Shown here: positions 42,535-54,138 of the stretch, piece by piece
Numbering within the stretch: the stretch's first letter is position 1
How the letters are laid out: each line of letters starts with the position of its first letter
Source of the DNA: Prostheceraeus crozeri
Taxonomy: Eukaryota > Platyhelminthes > Polycladida > Euryleptidae
DNA length: 64,000 nucleotides
Assembly (NCBI GenBank): GCA_907163375.1
Contig: CAJQUW010004777.1
Span: 186,001-250,000 of the forward strand
Direction of reading: 5' to 3'
The notes under the pieces: generated by a model
The model's database searches: none
Seen by the model: only the letters and a program-made list of their open reading frames with translations
What the model was told of the DNA's origin: nothing
Program-made: the position numbers and the translations under genes

Positions 42535-43875
42535 GGTGATAGCCCTTCTAAGCATAACAGCAGACATTTTCCGCAAAAAATTGATGTTTTCAGTTGAACT
42601 ATAAGGCAAAATAGAAAATTATAATTTTCCAGGACTTTCTGGACAGTATTAGAAATTTCGGGGGCCTGGGAATTTTAGGAATTTCGGGGGCCTGGGAAAG
42701 TGACTGACCGGTCTTAATACAGATTTGAAAACAAAGTCGGTCGGGAAATAATCGTCACTTTAGTTTTGCATAATTATCATCTGTCATATATGTGAACACG
42801 AAAAATAGAGAAAATGTTACTCTTTAAACAATAGGAAGACGGTTGAATGATTTTGGAACGTGACTGATTGGATGGATTGGCTCTAATATAAGTCTCGTGT
42901 TTTAATAGCCGAGCACGATAGATGACATCGATAACTTGTAAAGCTAGCTGTTTTCACTACCAAAAGAATGGATTTACCATTCCGTTTCCAGTTTACAATA
43001 ACTTATTTCAAAGTTGAAAAAGTAAGCTGTCGAGTGTTGTATGGCGCGGTTATGAGCGATACGGCTTGAATGGGAGACATAAAAATCGATAGAATTTCGA
43101 CATAATCTAAACCACCTTGTACCGCAATACTGTCGCTTGCAACCAACTACGAAGATCACGCGGAAATGGTCGCCGTCTGCTTATGGTGAGAACAACCTGC
43201 GCAACTCAAAGACGTGAATTGTTACATCGGTCAAGAAATCTGAAGAACTCAAGCAATTTCAAAGGGATTTTTGTAAAGGTTGACATAACCCCATGCAACA
43301 GAACAAGAAGGACAGCTGCGCACTGAGCTTCGACAGAAGGGAAAACGGCGAGGATGCTACAATTTACTATCTGAAATACGAATGGAAGATGTATAGTTTG
43401 TCCTCATCTAAGATATCGGACAATTTCTATGCGACAGAAGCTATCAAAGATATTCTCTTACTCATCACAGATAGGCTATCTTTAGTTTCTAAATATCTCA
43501 CGAGTTTACAGTCTTTATATCTTTTAATATCGTCGTTCATGCATAGTGCTGCGTGGACTGTGTGCTATTATTCTTCACATGTTCATCAACACATGGAAAA
43601 TTTGCATCATTATAATTGACGCTGCATAATAAAGCTAACTTTCAAGCTACAGACAAACTCCAAAATAATATCATTTAACATAACATTAATATATTATAAG
43701 CATCATTTATTTTTCTCCACATTTTCCTCATTGCATGAATATATACCCCTATTCTACAGCAAGATTCACGTTATCCCAAACGTGTCTGTGTAATGATTAA
43801 TAATGTTACCATACTAACACAAGCCACTGGTGGCAAAGGAATTCTCAAAAATCAACGGATGGGATTTGCATTGGT
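42535..43875. other. Intergenic, nothing supported
   Basis: A twofold tttcgggggcctggga phrase occurs at about 42655-42700. The open frames 43117-43326 and 43293-43619 on the plus strand have no recognisable domain or splice context, and I do not call them genes. Confidence 0.4.
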
Positions 43876-44122
43876 ACGATCGCTATAATCGAAATAATGA
43901 TGAAATCAAGAGTTATACCAATTCTATTGATGTGCAGCTGCCTCGGATGTGGTAGTAAGCGCACATAATATGTCACAAAAAATCAAAATATCCCAAATTC
44001 ACTATTTTCCACGATCGCTTTAATCGAAATGATGACATCAAGTGTTAGACCAATTCGATTGGTGTGTAGCTGCCTCGGATGTGGTAGTAAACGCATTAAT
44101 TATACCACAAAAAATCAAATTT
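43876..44122. repeat. ~135-bp tandem duplication, diverged
   Basis: acgatcgct...gcctcggatgtggtagta...ccacaaaaaatcaaa occurs at 43876-43997 and again at 44011-44122 in direct orientation. Substitutions and small gaps show it is not recent. It lies just left of the LINE start. Confidence 0.8.
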
Positions 44123-44724
44123 TTCCAATATTTTCTAGGGAAATTTTCATCACCACCACACGCACATCTTCACAGGCCAAAGAAAGAAGCCTGACAGCTT
44201 TACCAACCACAACAAAGCAAACTGGGAGGACTTCACAGCGCACAATGAACAAGAGATCTCAAAACACCACCCACCAACCAGCGTTCACAAAGTCAACAAC
44301 ACAATCACAAGCGTGATCTTACAGGCAGACTAACTCCATATACCAAAAGGGATCCAACAAATCACTCCCATACTACCGACACAAATCAGACAGGCCATCC
44401 ATCAAAGAAATAACATCCGCGATGTTATTTATTAGACCAAAAAGACGCAATACAGAAATGTAGACCAATACAGAAATCAATCAGCACAAGCAAAATATAT
44501 GGATCAGCAAAATCTCTTCTGGCTGGTCCCACACCGAAAACACAAGCAGACTCTGGCGCACCATCTACACACTCAACGACAAGGGCGGTAAACCACCAAA
44601 AAAATAATACAAATACAATCAATTTCTTCAACAAACCTCGTCATCATAACCGAGACATCGTGAACGCCTTCAACAGACACTTCACCATACTCATACGTCA
44701 CAAAACCTAAAGAAAACAGAAAAA

Positions 44725-45591
44725 TTGACAGACAGACTCCAACCCACTAGCACCAACAGAAAAATTACGCCCGACCAAACACAACAAGTCATCTCAGACT
44801 CCTCAAATAACAACTCTCTTGGGCCAGATAAAGTCAACATCAAACACCTCGGCCCAATGCCACCAAATACCAAACCGACATCCAACACCAATGAGAAAAA
44901 ACCAGATGCACAATACCAATATCAAAACACAATAAATACATCTATCTTCACACCTCTTACAGAGCTATTTCTCTTTTCCCACCTCTTGCAAAAACACTGG
45001 AAAAATAATTCTAGCATCATCACAAAATTCGTCCAGTCGCTGCCTTTTCAACATGGATTAAAAAGAGAACACTCCAAAACCAACGCACTTCATCAAATCA
45101 ACAACATCGCTGCTGATTTCAACAGCAAAAACCCACCCCTACGCACAATCACCACATCACTGGACATGACAAAAGCTTTCAACACAGTTCACATACACAC
45201 TCATCCACAAGCTTCAACAGACCAACATCCATTCTATCTCCATTCGAAACAGTGCAAATTACATCAAAGGCAGGCAAGCCTACACATACAACCAAACAAC
45301 CAACAAAAACATCTAAACAGGTGTACCACAAGGAGGAGTTCTCTCCCCCTTCCTCTTCAATTTTTACATGCAAGGCATTCCTCTTCCTACATATACTACA
45401 CTCAAAAACAACGGTCTGCGCTGACGATATCACCATCACGGCCACTCACTCAAACATCAAGACAGCCCACGACTAACTCCAACCTTACCTCGACACTCTG
45501 CTCTCATGGACTCAACAAAACAAGCTCCACATCAACCCAAAAAATATTCAACTCTCACTCTCGACACAAGATCGCCACGAACACAACATAA
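44725..45591 (+). pseudogene. LINE reverse transcriptase fragment
   Basis: The longest open frame of the LINE (288 residues) begins in the linker before RT (LGPDKVNIKHLGP) and covers fingers and palm to about residue 155 (SLDMTKAFNTVHIHT). After that the true RT reading moves to other frames: GVPQGGVLSP near 45320-45350 and ADDITITATHSN near 45420-45460. At least three frame changes and several stops are visible, so no working enzyme is expected. Confidence 0.75.
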
Positions 45592-46232
45592 CCCTATCAC
45601 TCAGTATCGATAACAGTCCACTCACAACCCTCAATAACAACCGATCCTGAGCGCTAACCTAGACGCTCAATCAACACACTTTCACAACGCCAACAAAATC
45701 TGCGAAAAAGCAAACCACACACTCAACATCCTCACCTGTCTCACTTCCATTAATTGGGGACAACAACATGAGACCATCGTGGCCACCTACAAGACCATCA
45801 AGCGTCCCCTCTTGGAATACACACCAACAGTCTATTCACCAATCATCAGACAAACATATTGACAAACTACAAGCAAAGCAGAACAAAGCGCTCGGGATCG
45901 CCACAAGATGCACACGCGACACAAACACATAACATCTCCACGACGAAACACACGTCCTCCCCATTGCTGAACAACTCACACTACACGCAAACCGCTTTTA
46001 AGGGGGGTTTACACGATCAGATAAATCCGCCGATTTATCCGCGGATAAATCCGCAGATTTATCCTCCGATTCTAAGCGCGTTCACACGGACCGAGAAATA
46101 AGCAGATTTCTCAGCAGACTTCGATAATTTAAAGCTATTTTTAGATACAATTATTGATTTGTATATAGATAGTGAGAATGCAGAGCGCAGACGAATAGAA
46201 TAGTCGTGAACACGCGAATGTCATTTCCTTCG

Positions 46233-48249
46233 ATGGCTCCAGTATATTCTAAGAAGCTCTATGCTTCAGTTGTTGCCATATTGGCCTCAAAGAAGAAAAA
46301 TAAAAGAAAGAAGATATGGTCAAGAAAATGGTTGTTGGAAAGATCAAAAATTTCACAAACAACATTTATTCGAGAATTAAAGAACGAGGCTACAGACAAA
46401 GATTTCATTAATTATCTCAGGATGGACGAAAATTCCTTCGAAATACTACTGAAAAAGGTTTCTTCGAAAATTGCTAGAAATGACACTCTCATGCGGCCAT
46501 GTATTTCACCTGAACAACGATTATGTGCAACTCTTCGTTTCCTGGCGACTGGGAGATCATATACTGACATGCAGTACTGCACCCGGATTTCTAAAAGTTC
46601 TTTATCCAATCTGATTCCGGAGACATGCCAAGCTATTTATGATGTTTTAAGAGAAGAATATCTGAAGGTAAGTCACAGTTCAAATATATCTAAAATTATT
46701 CGAAAAGTTAATGTTATTCAATGTTGATTTAAATACCTTAGCTTAGTATGTTTACGTGCGCTTACAAACCAAAATGAATGTGCAGATTGATATTATTCTC
46801 GTGTTTTCAAGCGAAAGATCAGAGATTTCACTTGTTTATGCAAAACTCAGATTATTTAGGTATATCTTGTAAGTCTTGGTCGCTTTTGTGAGGTATCAGA
46901 GTTTGTGTATTATAATGAACAAACCGTCTGGCTGATGAAATCGGACATTGTAAGCTACACATGTACACAGTTGTTTGTTAAATAATTGTGTACGTGTGTA
47001 TACACTGATATGTGATCTTAACTATGTTATCTTTATACAGTTATATATCCACTGTAATTTTTTAGACGCAAAACGTCAATGATAAGGCCTTTAAATTGCA
47101 CAGACTATTAAGCTACGTTTTTCCATGTTTGGTTTTTATTTCAAAGATTCATTATTTACGATATCAAAAGCTAATGCATCCAAATTTCAAATATTCAAAG
47201 TGACATGGTTAATATATATTCATTTATTAATTTCATGCTGTGATTAATCATACATGGTGTGCACAGTAAGCTACAGAATTCATCAAACAGTTTGTTCACT
47301 ATAGTGAACAGTAGACGGTTTAAGGTTAAATGCTCTATCAACAAACAAAATTTAAGCCACAGGCAACATTTTGTCCACGATATATACTAAATTCAATCTT
47401 ATTCAATTTCAGACACCGAAGACAAGGAAGGAATGGATAAGAATTTCTGATGAATTCTCAGATAAATGGAATTTTCCACATTGTATCGGGGCGCTTGATG
47501 GCAAACACGTTTTAATTGTACCTCCCACCGATTCCGGTTCATATTATTTCAATTACAAAGGTGATCATAGCATAGTACTAATGGCTGCTGTAAGTGGTCA
47601 GTATGAATTTCTTTACGTGGACATTGGTACAAATGGTAGAGTATCAGATGGCGGGGTCTTTTCTAAGACTTCTTTCAACAGGGCTCTGCTGACAAATGAA
47701 CTAGATATTCCTCCACGACATCCACTAATTCCTAAGACCGAACCGCTTCCGTATGTGTTCGTTGCGGACGACGCGTTCCCGCTGACTGAAAATATAATGA
47801 AGCCGTATAAATTCCGAGATCTCTTGAAGACTAAGCGGATTTTCAACTATCGACTATCCCGTTCGAGACGTGTTGTTGAAAACGCTTTTGGAATTTGGTC
47901 GTCTCGCTTTCAAGTTTTCAAATCACCCATTTGCTTGACTCCTGAGAAAGTTGAAATCCTTGTCCTAGCTACATGTGCTTTGCACAACTTTTTACGTCGA
48001 AATTCTCATAATTACATTTCCTCGTCTGCCCTTGACCTCGAAAATGTCGAAACGTCTGAAGTTTCACGCGGTACTTGGCATTCGGCACAAAGAGATGGAC
48101 TTGCTAAGTGGAAGCCATCTAAAAGCCATAATCCATGTAACGATGCCAAACACGTGCGAGAGAAATATTGTGCATACTTCAATGGACCAGGTCAAGTTTC
48201 TTGGCAGGAAAAAGCCATTCAAAAGAACATTTCAAGTGTAGATGCCTAA
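46233..48249 (+). CDS. Harbinger transposase (HARBI1-type), left arm, intact
   Basis: Two exons, 46233-46667 and 47413-48249, are joined across a 745-bp intron (ctgaag/gtaagt ... caatttcag/acaccg) in phase 0 to give about 423 residues. The first exon has the helical N-terminus (CISPEQRLCATLRFLATG, ISKSSLSNLIPETCQAI). The second has the DDE_Tnp_4 catalytic triad, Asp in GALDGKHV, Asp in VADDAFP and Glu in RVVENAFGIW. MAPVYSKK at 46233 is the conserved start; an in-frame ATG at 46218 exists only because of a deletion in this arm. The frame is intact, so a product is possible. HARBI1-type enzymes normally need a Myb/SANT- or MADF-type partner, here the convergent gene. Confidence 0.9.
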
Positions 48250-48739
48250 ACTGTTTCCTGTTTCACTGCTTCTCTTAATTGTTTTATTCATTTGCATATA
48301 TACCGTGATCATGAAGCCGTTGTGTAAAATGACTTAATCCACCAAGAATACACGTATGTGTGTTCTTATAAAACATGTATTTTTCTTTTTAAAAGCTTTC
48401 TTTTGACTTAGCATTGAATCATAAATCAAAATATATGACTTAATATAAAGACTTAGGCCTATAGGCATGCCTTATGTTAATGTTACAATTCTTGTTGCGT
48501 TATAATAGAAAAATCGACCTTGGACTATAGTTATCCAACTTAGTCTTAAAAATTATATGAGATTTGGTAATTACTTGATTTCTCTTTAAGTGCATAAGTT
48601 AAGTACATGTATACTTAAATTTTACATTTGATAACGCGATTCAATTATTTGAAGAAAATCTCTTTTGTCAAAACACAAAGAATTTCAATATCATATCAAA
48701 TGCTATATTCTAAAATTTAAGCGACTGGTCAACAGTTTA

Positions 48740-49741
48740 CTACTTTTGACCAGTTGCTTCAGAAAAATCTTTGATTATCATGTCAACATATGAATCTTTT
48801 TTGCCGATACAACTTGATAACTCTAACGAACCAAGTCTCGCTTGGAAAAGCACGTCACTGATAAGTTTTTCTGCAATTAAACGCTGCTTAGCATCCTGAA
48901 CTTGTCTGAGCTGATGAGCCACATTATTCGCAAAAGCAGTTGCGCTATCGTCAGGTGCTCGCAGGTGCTCTTCTGCCAGTCGGAGAAGATTGTCAGGATT
49001 CGGTCTCCTTGCTTTGCGTTTGCGAATACAATTGGGTGTCGAAGTTGTAGTATTACTAGAACTTTCTTCCAGCATTTCTACTTGTTGATGTTCTTCATCT
49101 GCCGTACATTGAGTGTCAGTAACATTCATACTGTCCTCATTATTGTCATTCGGTTCATCAATTGAATTCTGTAAAAATGAAACCAGTATAAAACATTAGA
49201 TGCACCTACCGATGTTATGAAAATTTGATGAATTAAAAATTTAAGACCCGGGTCTTATTATCGAATAAATACGGTAATTGTTTTAAAGCTTTAAAAGTAG
49301 ATCAAAACTTACCTGACGAGTTTCACAAGCTGAATTAGGTGTTTCTAATAAATTAGAGCTACTTCCTCTTGCCTCCTCCATCTCACCGATGAATAAAAGG
49401 TTTTGGTAGTACCATAGAGAAGGTTCATATACTTCTTCGGCTCCAATACCTGACTTGGTGGATGCCTTCACCTTGCCATGTTCGCGTCTGAAGGTAGATC
49501 GTAGGTTGTCAATTTTCTTTTTTAGGACTTCCACCGTTTTAACACTGCTCATCACTTTAAGCCCAGATGTTGGGTCTTCAAATTCTTGGACGGCCTTTAA
49601 TAGAGATTCCAAAGCATCTGTCCTCTTTATTCGGTTGTGATAATCTTTGGATTTAATCTTCCATAGGCATGGCCTTTTCTTATATTCTTCGATCAGAAAT
49701 TCAATGGCATCCTGCCCCCAATTCACGATCTTGTCAGCCAT
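48740..49741 (-). CDS. MADF-BESS-like partner protein, left arm
   Basis: Exon 1 (49741 down to 49313) encodes a MADF domain (AIEFLIEEYKKRPCLWKIK, NLRSTFRREHGKVK, YEPSLWYYQNLLFI). Exon 2 (49168 down to 48740) gives an acidic region, a basic IRKRKARRPNP stretch and a C-terminal helical part. Splicing is cgtcag/gtaagt ... ttttacag/aattc in phase 0, total about 285 residues. MADF proteins bind DNA. In Harbinger elements the second ORF directs the transposase to the element ends and the nucleus (family knowledge). It converges with the transposase gene of the same arm. Confidence 0.85.
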
Positions 49742-49932
49742 TCTTCCTCTTCGCAATCAATGCAATTGTATTCGATGTCGTAGAAGCACGGTCGGTTGTC
49801 ATGGCATTTGCCGCAAGTTTCGGAAATCCATGGTGCAAGCCTCTGAACAACTAAAGGTGACGTCTGCATCACCAGTGGGCCAATCACGAGAGAGAACGAA
49901 AGCAAATCGGAAGCAAATCTGATGAAAATATT

Positions 49933-50042
49933 TCCGCGGATAAATCGGCGCAGAAACAGGAAGGGCGTTCACACGGCAGATAAATCTGCTGGCTCCTCGG
50001 ATGGCAAATCGGCTGAGAAGTCTGCTACGATCCAACATGTTG
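49933..50042. repeat. Asymmetric spacer at the palindrome centre, made of terminal-repeat debris
   Basis: The 110 bases between the arms are not self-complementary. They carry pieces of the Harbinger ends: ccgcggataaatcggcg as in the inner side of the terminal repeat, gcgttcacacgg exactly as at 46078-46089, and gctgagaagtctgc like the subterminal sequence. The spacer is thus a scrambled join of right-end remnants of two elements, not host DNA. Confidence 0.7.
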
Positions 50043-50233
50043 AATATTTTCATCAGATTTGCTTCCGATTTGCTTTCGTTCTCTCTCGTGATTGGCCCAC
50101 TGGTGATGCAGACGTCACCTTTAGTTGTTCAGAGGCTTGCACCATGGATTTCCGAAACTTGCGACAAATGCCATGACAACCGACCGTGCTTCTACGACAT
50201 CGAATACAATTGCATTGATTGCGAAGAGGAAGA

Positions 50234-51235
50234 ATGGCTGACAAGATCGTGAATTGGGGGCAGGATGCCATTGAATTTCTGATCGAAGAATATAAGAAAA
50301 GGCCATGCCTATGGAAGATTAAATCCAAAGATTATCACAACCGAATAAAGAGGACAGATGCTTTGGAATCTCTATTAAAGGCCGTCCAAGAATTTGAAGA
50401 CCCAACATCTGGGCTTAAAGTGATGAGCAGTGTTAAAACGGTGGAAGTCCTAAAAAAGAAAATTGACAACCTACGATCTACCTTCAGACGCGAACATGGC
50501 AAGGTGAAGGCATCCACCAAGTCAGGTATTGGAGCCGAAGAAGTATATGAACCTTCTCTATGGTACTACCAAAACCTTTTATTCATCGGTGAGATGGAGG
50601 AGGCAAGAGGAAGTAGCTCTAATTTATTAGAAACACCTAATTCAGCTTGTGAAACTCGTCAGGTAAGTTTTGATCTACTTTTAAAGCTGTAAAACAATTA
50701 CCGTATTTATTCGATAATAAGACCCGGGTCTTAAATTTTTAATTCATCAAATTTTCATAACATCGGTAGGTGCATCTAATGTTTTATACTGGTTTCATTT
50801 TTACAGAATTCAATTGATGAACCGAATGACAATAATGAGGACAGTATGAATGTTACTGACACTCAATGTACGGCAGATGAAGAACATCAACAAGTAGAAA
50901 TGCTGGAAGAAAGTTCTAGTAATACTACAACTTCGACACCCAATTGTATTCGCAAACGCAAAGCAAGGAGACCGAATCCTGACAATCTTCTCCGACTGGC
51001 AGAAGAGCACCTGCGAGCACCTGACGATAGCGCAACTGCTTTTGCGAATAATGTGGCTCATCAGCTCAGACAAGTTCAGGATGCTAAGCAGCGTTTAATT
51101 GCAGAAAAACTTATCAGTGACGTGCTTTTCCAAGCGAGACTTGGTTCGTTAGAGTTATCAAGTTGTATCGGCAAAAAAGATTCATATGTTGACATGATAA
51201 TCAAAGATTTTTCTGAAGCAACTGGTCAAAAGTAG
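50234..51235 (+). CDS. MADF-BESS-like partner protein, right arm
   Basis: This is the mirror copy of the gene at 48740-49741, with exons 50234-50662 and 50807-51235 joined in phase 0 (about 285 residues). Its two exons appear identical in sequence to the left copy. An upstream open frame just before it (ETCDKCHD) differs by one base from the left copy (ETCGKCHD). Both MADF genes start near the palindrome centre and point outward, so a divergent promoter would have to lie in about 49745-50230. Confidence 0.85.
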
Positions 51236-51725
51236 TAAACTGTTGACCAGTCGCTTAAATTTTAGAATATAGCATTTGATATGATATTGAAATTCTTTGT
51301 GTTTTGACAAAAGAGATTTTCTTCAAATAATTGAATCGCGTTATCAAATGTAAAATTTAAGTATACATGTACTTAACTTATGCACTTAAAGAGAAATCAA
51401 GTAATTACCAAATCTCATATAATTTTTAAGACTAAGTTGGATAACTATAGTCCAAGGTCGATTTTTCTATTATAACGCAACAAGAATTGTAACATTAACA
51501 TAAGGCATGCCTATAGGCCTAAGTCTTTATATTAAGTCATATATTTTGATTTATGATTCAATGCTAAGTCAAAAGAAAGCTTTTAAAAAGAAAAATACAT
51601 GTTTTATAAGAACACACATACGTGTATTCTTGGTGGATTAAGTCATTTTACACAACGGCTTCATGATCACGGTATATATGCAAATGAATAAAACAATTAA
51701 GAGAAGCAGTGAAACAGGAAACAGT

Positions 51726-53743
51726 TTAGGCATCTACACTTGAAATGTTCTTTTGAATGGCTTTTTCCTGCCAAGAAACTTGACCTGGTCCATTGAAGTA
51801 TGCACAATATTTCTCTCGCACGTGTTTGGCATCGTTACATGGATTATGGCTTTTAGATGGCTTCCACTTAGCAAGTCCATCTCTTTGTGCCGAATGCCAA
51901 GTACCGCGTGAAACTTCAGACGTTTCGACATTTTCGAGGTCAAGGGCAGACGAGGAAATGTAATTATGAGAATTTCGACGTAAAAAGTTGTGCAAAGCAC
52001 ATGTAGCTAGGACAAGGATTTCAACTTTCTCAGGAGTCAAGCAAATGGGTGATTTGAAAACTTGAAAGCGAGACGACCAAATTCCAAAAGCGTTTTCAAC
52101 AACACGTCTCGAACGGGATAGTCGATAGTTGAAAATCCGCTTAGTCTTCAAGAGATCTCGGAATTTATACGGCTTCATTATATTTTCAGTCAGCGGGAAC
52201 GCGTCGTCCGCAACGAACACATACGGAAGCGGTTCGGTCTTAGGAATTAGTGGATGTCGTGGAGGAATATCTAGTTCATTTGTCAGCAGAGCCCTGTTGA
52301 AAGAAGTCTTAGAAAAGACCCCGCCATCTGATACTCTACCATTTGTACCAATGTCCACGTAAAGAAATTCATACTGACCACTTACAGCAGCCATTAGTAC
52401 TATGCTATGATCACCTTTTGTAATTGAAATAATATGAACCGGAATCGGTGGGAGGTACAATTAAAACGTATTTGCCATCAAGCGCCCCGATACAATGTGG
52501 AAAATTCCATTTATCTGAGAATTCATCAGAAATTCTTATCCATTCCTTCCTTGTCTTCGGTGTCTGAAATTGAATAAGATTGAATTTAGTATATATCGTG
52601 GACAAAATGTTGCCTGTGGCTTAAATTTTGTTTGTTGATAGAGCATTTAACCTTAAACCGTCTACTGTTCACTATAGTGAACAAACTGTTTGATGAATTC
52701 TGTAGCTTACTGTGCACACCATGTATGATTAATCACAGCATGAAATTAATAAATGAATATATATTAACCATGTCACTTTGAATATTTGAAATTTGGATGC
52801 ATTAGCTTTTGATATCGTAAATAATGAATCTTTGAAATAAAAACCAAACATGGAAAAACGTAGCTTAATAGTCTGTGCAATTTAAAGGCCTTATCATTGA
52901 CGTTTTGCGTCTAAAAAATTACAGTGGATATATAACTGTATAAAGATAACATAGTTAAGATCACATATCAGTGTATACACACGTACACAATTATTTAACA
53001 AACAACTGTGTACATGTGTAGCTTACAATGTCCGATTTCATCAGCCAGACGGTTTGTTCATTATAATACACAAACTCTGATACCTCACAAAAGCGACCAA
53101 GACTTACAAGATATACCTAAATAATCTGAGTTTTGCATAAACAAGTGAAATCTCTGATCTTTCGCTTGAAAACACGAGAATAATATCAATCTGCACATTC
53201 ATTTTGGTTTGTAAGCGCACGTAAACATACTAAGCTAAGGTATTTAAATCAACATTGAATAACATTAACTTTTCGAATAATTTTAGATATATTTGAACTG
53301 TGACTTACCTTCAGATATTCTTCTCTTAAAACATCATAAATAGCTTGGCATGTCTCCGGAATCAGATTGGATAAAGAACTTTTAGAAATCCGGGTGCAGT
53401 ACTGCATGTCAGTATATGATCTCCCAGTCGCCAGGAAACGAAGAGTTGCACATAATCGTTGTTCAGGTGAAATACATGGCCGCATGAGAGTGTCATTTCT
53501 AGCAATTTTCGAAGAAACCTTTTTCAGTATTATTTCGAAGGAATTTTCGTCCGTCCTGAGATAATTAATGAAATCTTTGTCTGTAGCCTCGTTCTTTAAT
53601 TCTCGAATAAATGTTGTTTGTGAAATTTTTGATCTTTCCAACAACCATTTTCTTGACCATATCTTCTTTCTTTTATTTTTCTTCTTTGAGGCCAATATGG
53701 CAACAACTGAAGCATAGAGCTTCTTAGAATATACTGGAGCCAT
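51726..53743 (-). pseudogene. Harbinger transposase, right arm, one-base frameshift
   Basis: This is the mirror copy of the transposase, with exons 53743-53309 and 52563-51726. An extra A in a run (acaaaagg against acaaagg) near 52412-52416 shifts the frame after SGSYYFNYK, upstream of the second catalytic Asp. Other changes are Met to Thr and Leu to Ile in exon 1 and His to Tyr in DGKYV. So only the left copy keeps a full frame. The ATG at 53743 opens MAPVYSKK; upstream the 30-bp segment missing in the left arm is retained and contains an in-frame stop. Confidence 0.9.
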
Positions 53744-54138
53744 CGAAGGAAGTAACTATACCTTTCTGACAAACGAAGGAAATGACATTCGCGTGTTCAC
53801 GACTATTCTATTCGTCTGCGCTCTGCATTCTCACTATCTATATACAAATCAATAATTGTATCTAAAAATAGCTTTAAATTATCGAAGTCTGCTGAGAAAT
53901 CTGCTTATTTCTCGGTCCGTGTGAACGCGCTTAGAATCGGAGGATAAATCTGCCGATTTATCCGCGGATAAATCGGCGGATTTATCTGATCGTGTAAACC
54001 CCCCTTAAAGCAAAGCCAAATGTCAACACCAACCTTTTCATCTCCTCGGGCAACAAGGAACACCTCTCAGACAACAAAAAAAAAACTACAATTTTTACAT
54101 CTGGAAAGCGCTCCTCACCCCATCACACAATCACCGTA

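Larger units (their letters stand above)
46002..54004. mobile_element. 8.0-kb palindrome of two Harbinger elements, head to head
   Basis: Arm 1 (46002-49932) and arm 2 (50043-54004) are inverted copies with more than 99% identity by eye, around a 110-bp unique spacer. Each arm starts at its outer end with ggggggtttacacgatcaga and a run of nested atttatccgcggataaat repeats. Each arm carries a HARBI1-type transposase and a convergent MADF-BESS gene. ttaa stands outside both ends (45998-46001 and 54005-54008). The usual Harbinger duplication is 3 bp (TTA or TAA), which cannot be told apart inside this palindromic word. It interrupts the LINE. Arm differences include a 30-bp indel and at least six single-base changes. 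Confidence 0.95.

Noticed and set aside
43293-43619. 108-codon plus-strand open frame
   Set aside because: No domain or supporting signal; probably chance in AT-rich DNA.
46002-54004. Palindrome as a pure assembly or amplification artefact
   Set aside because: The arms differ by a 30-bp indel, a one-base indel and several substitutions, and the spacer is asymmetric. An artefact is not fully excluded without reads.
45998-54008. piggyBac-type element, because of TTAA at both ends
   Set aside because: The transposase is clearly HARBI1-type and the partner is MADF. The ttaa word is palindromic and also contains the TTA or TAA expected for Harbinger.
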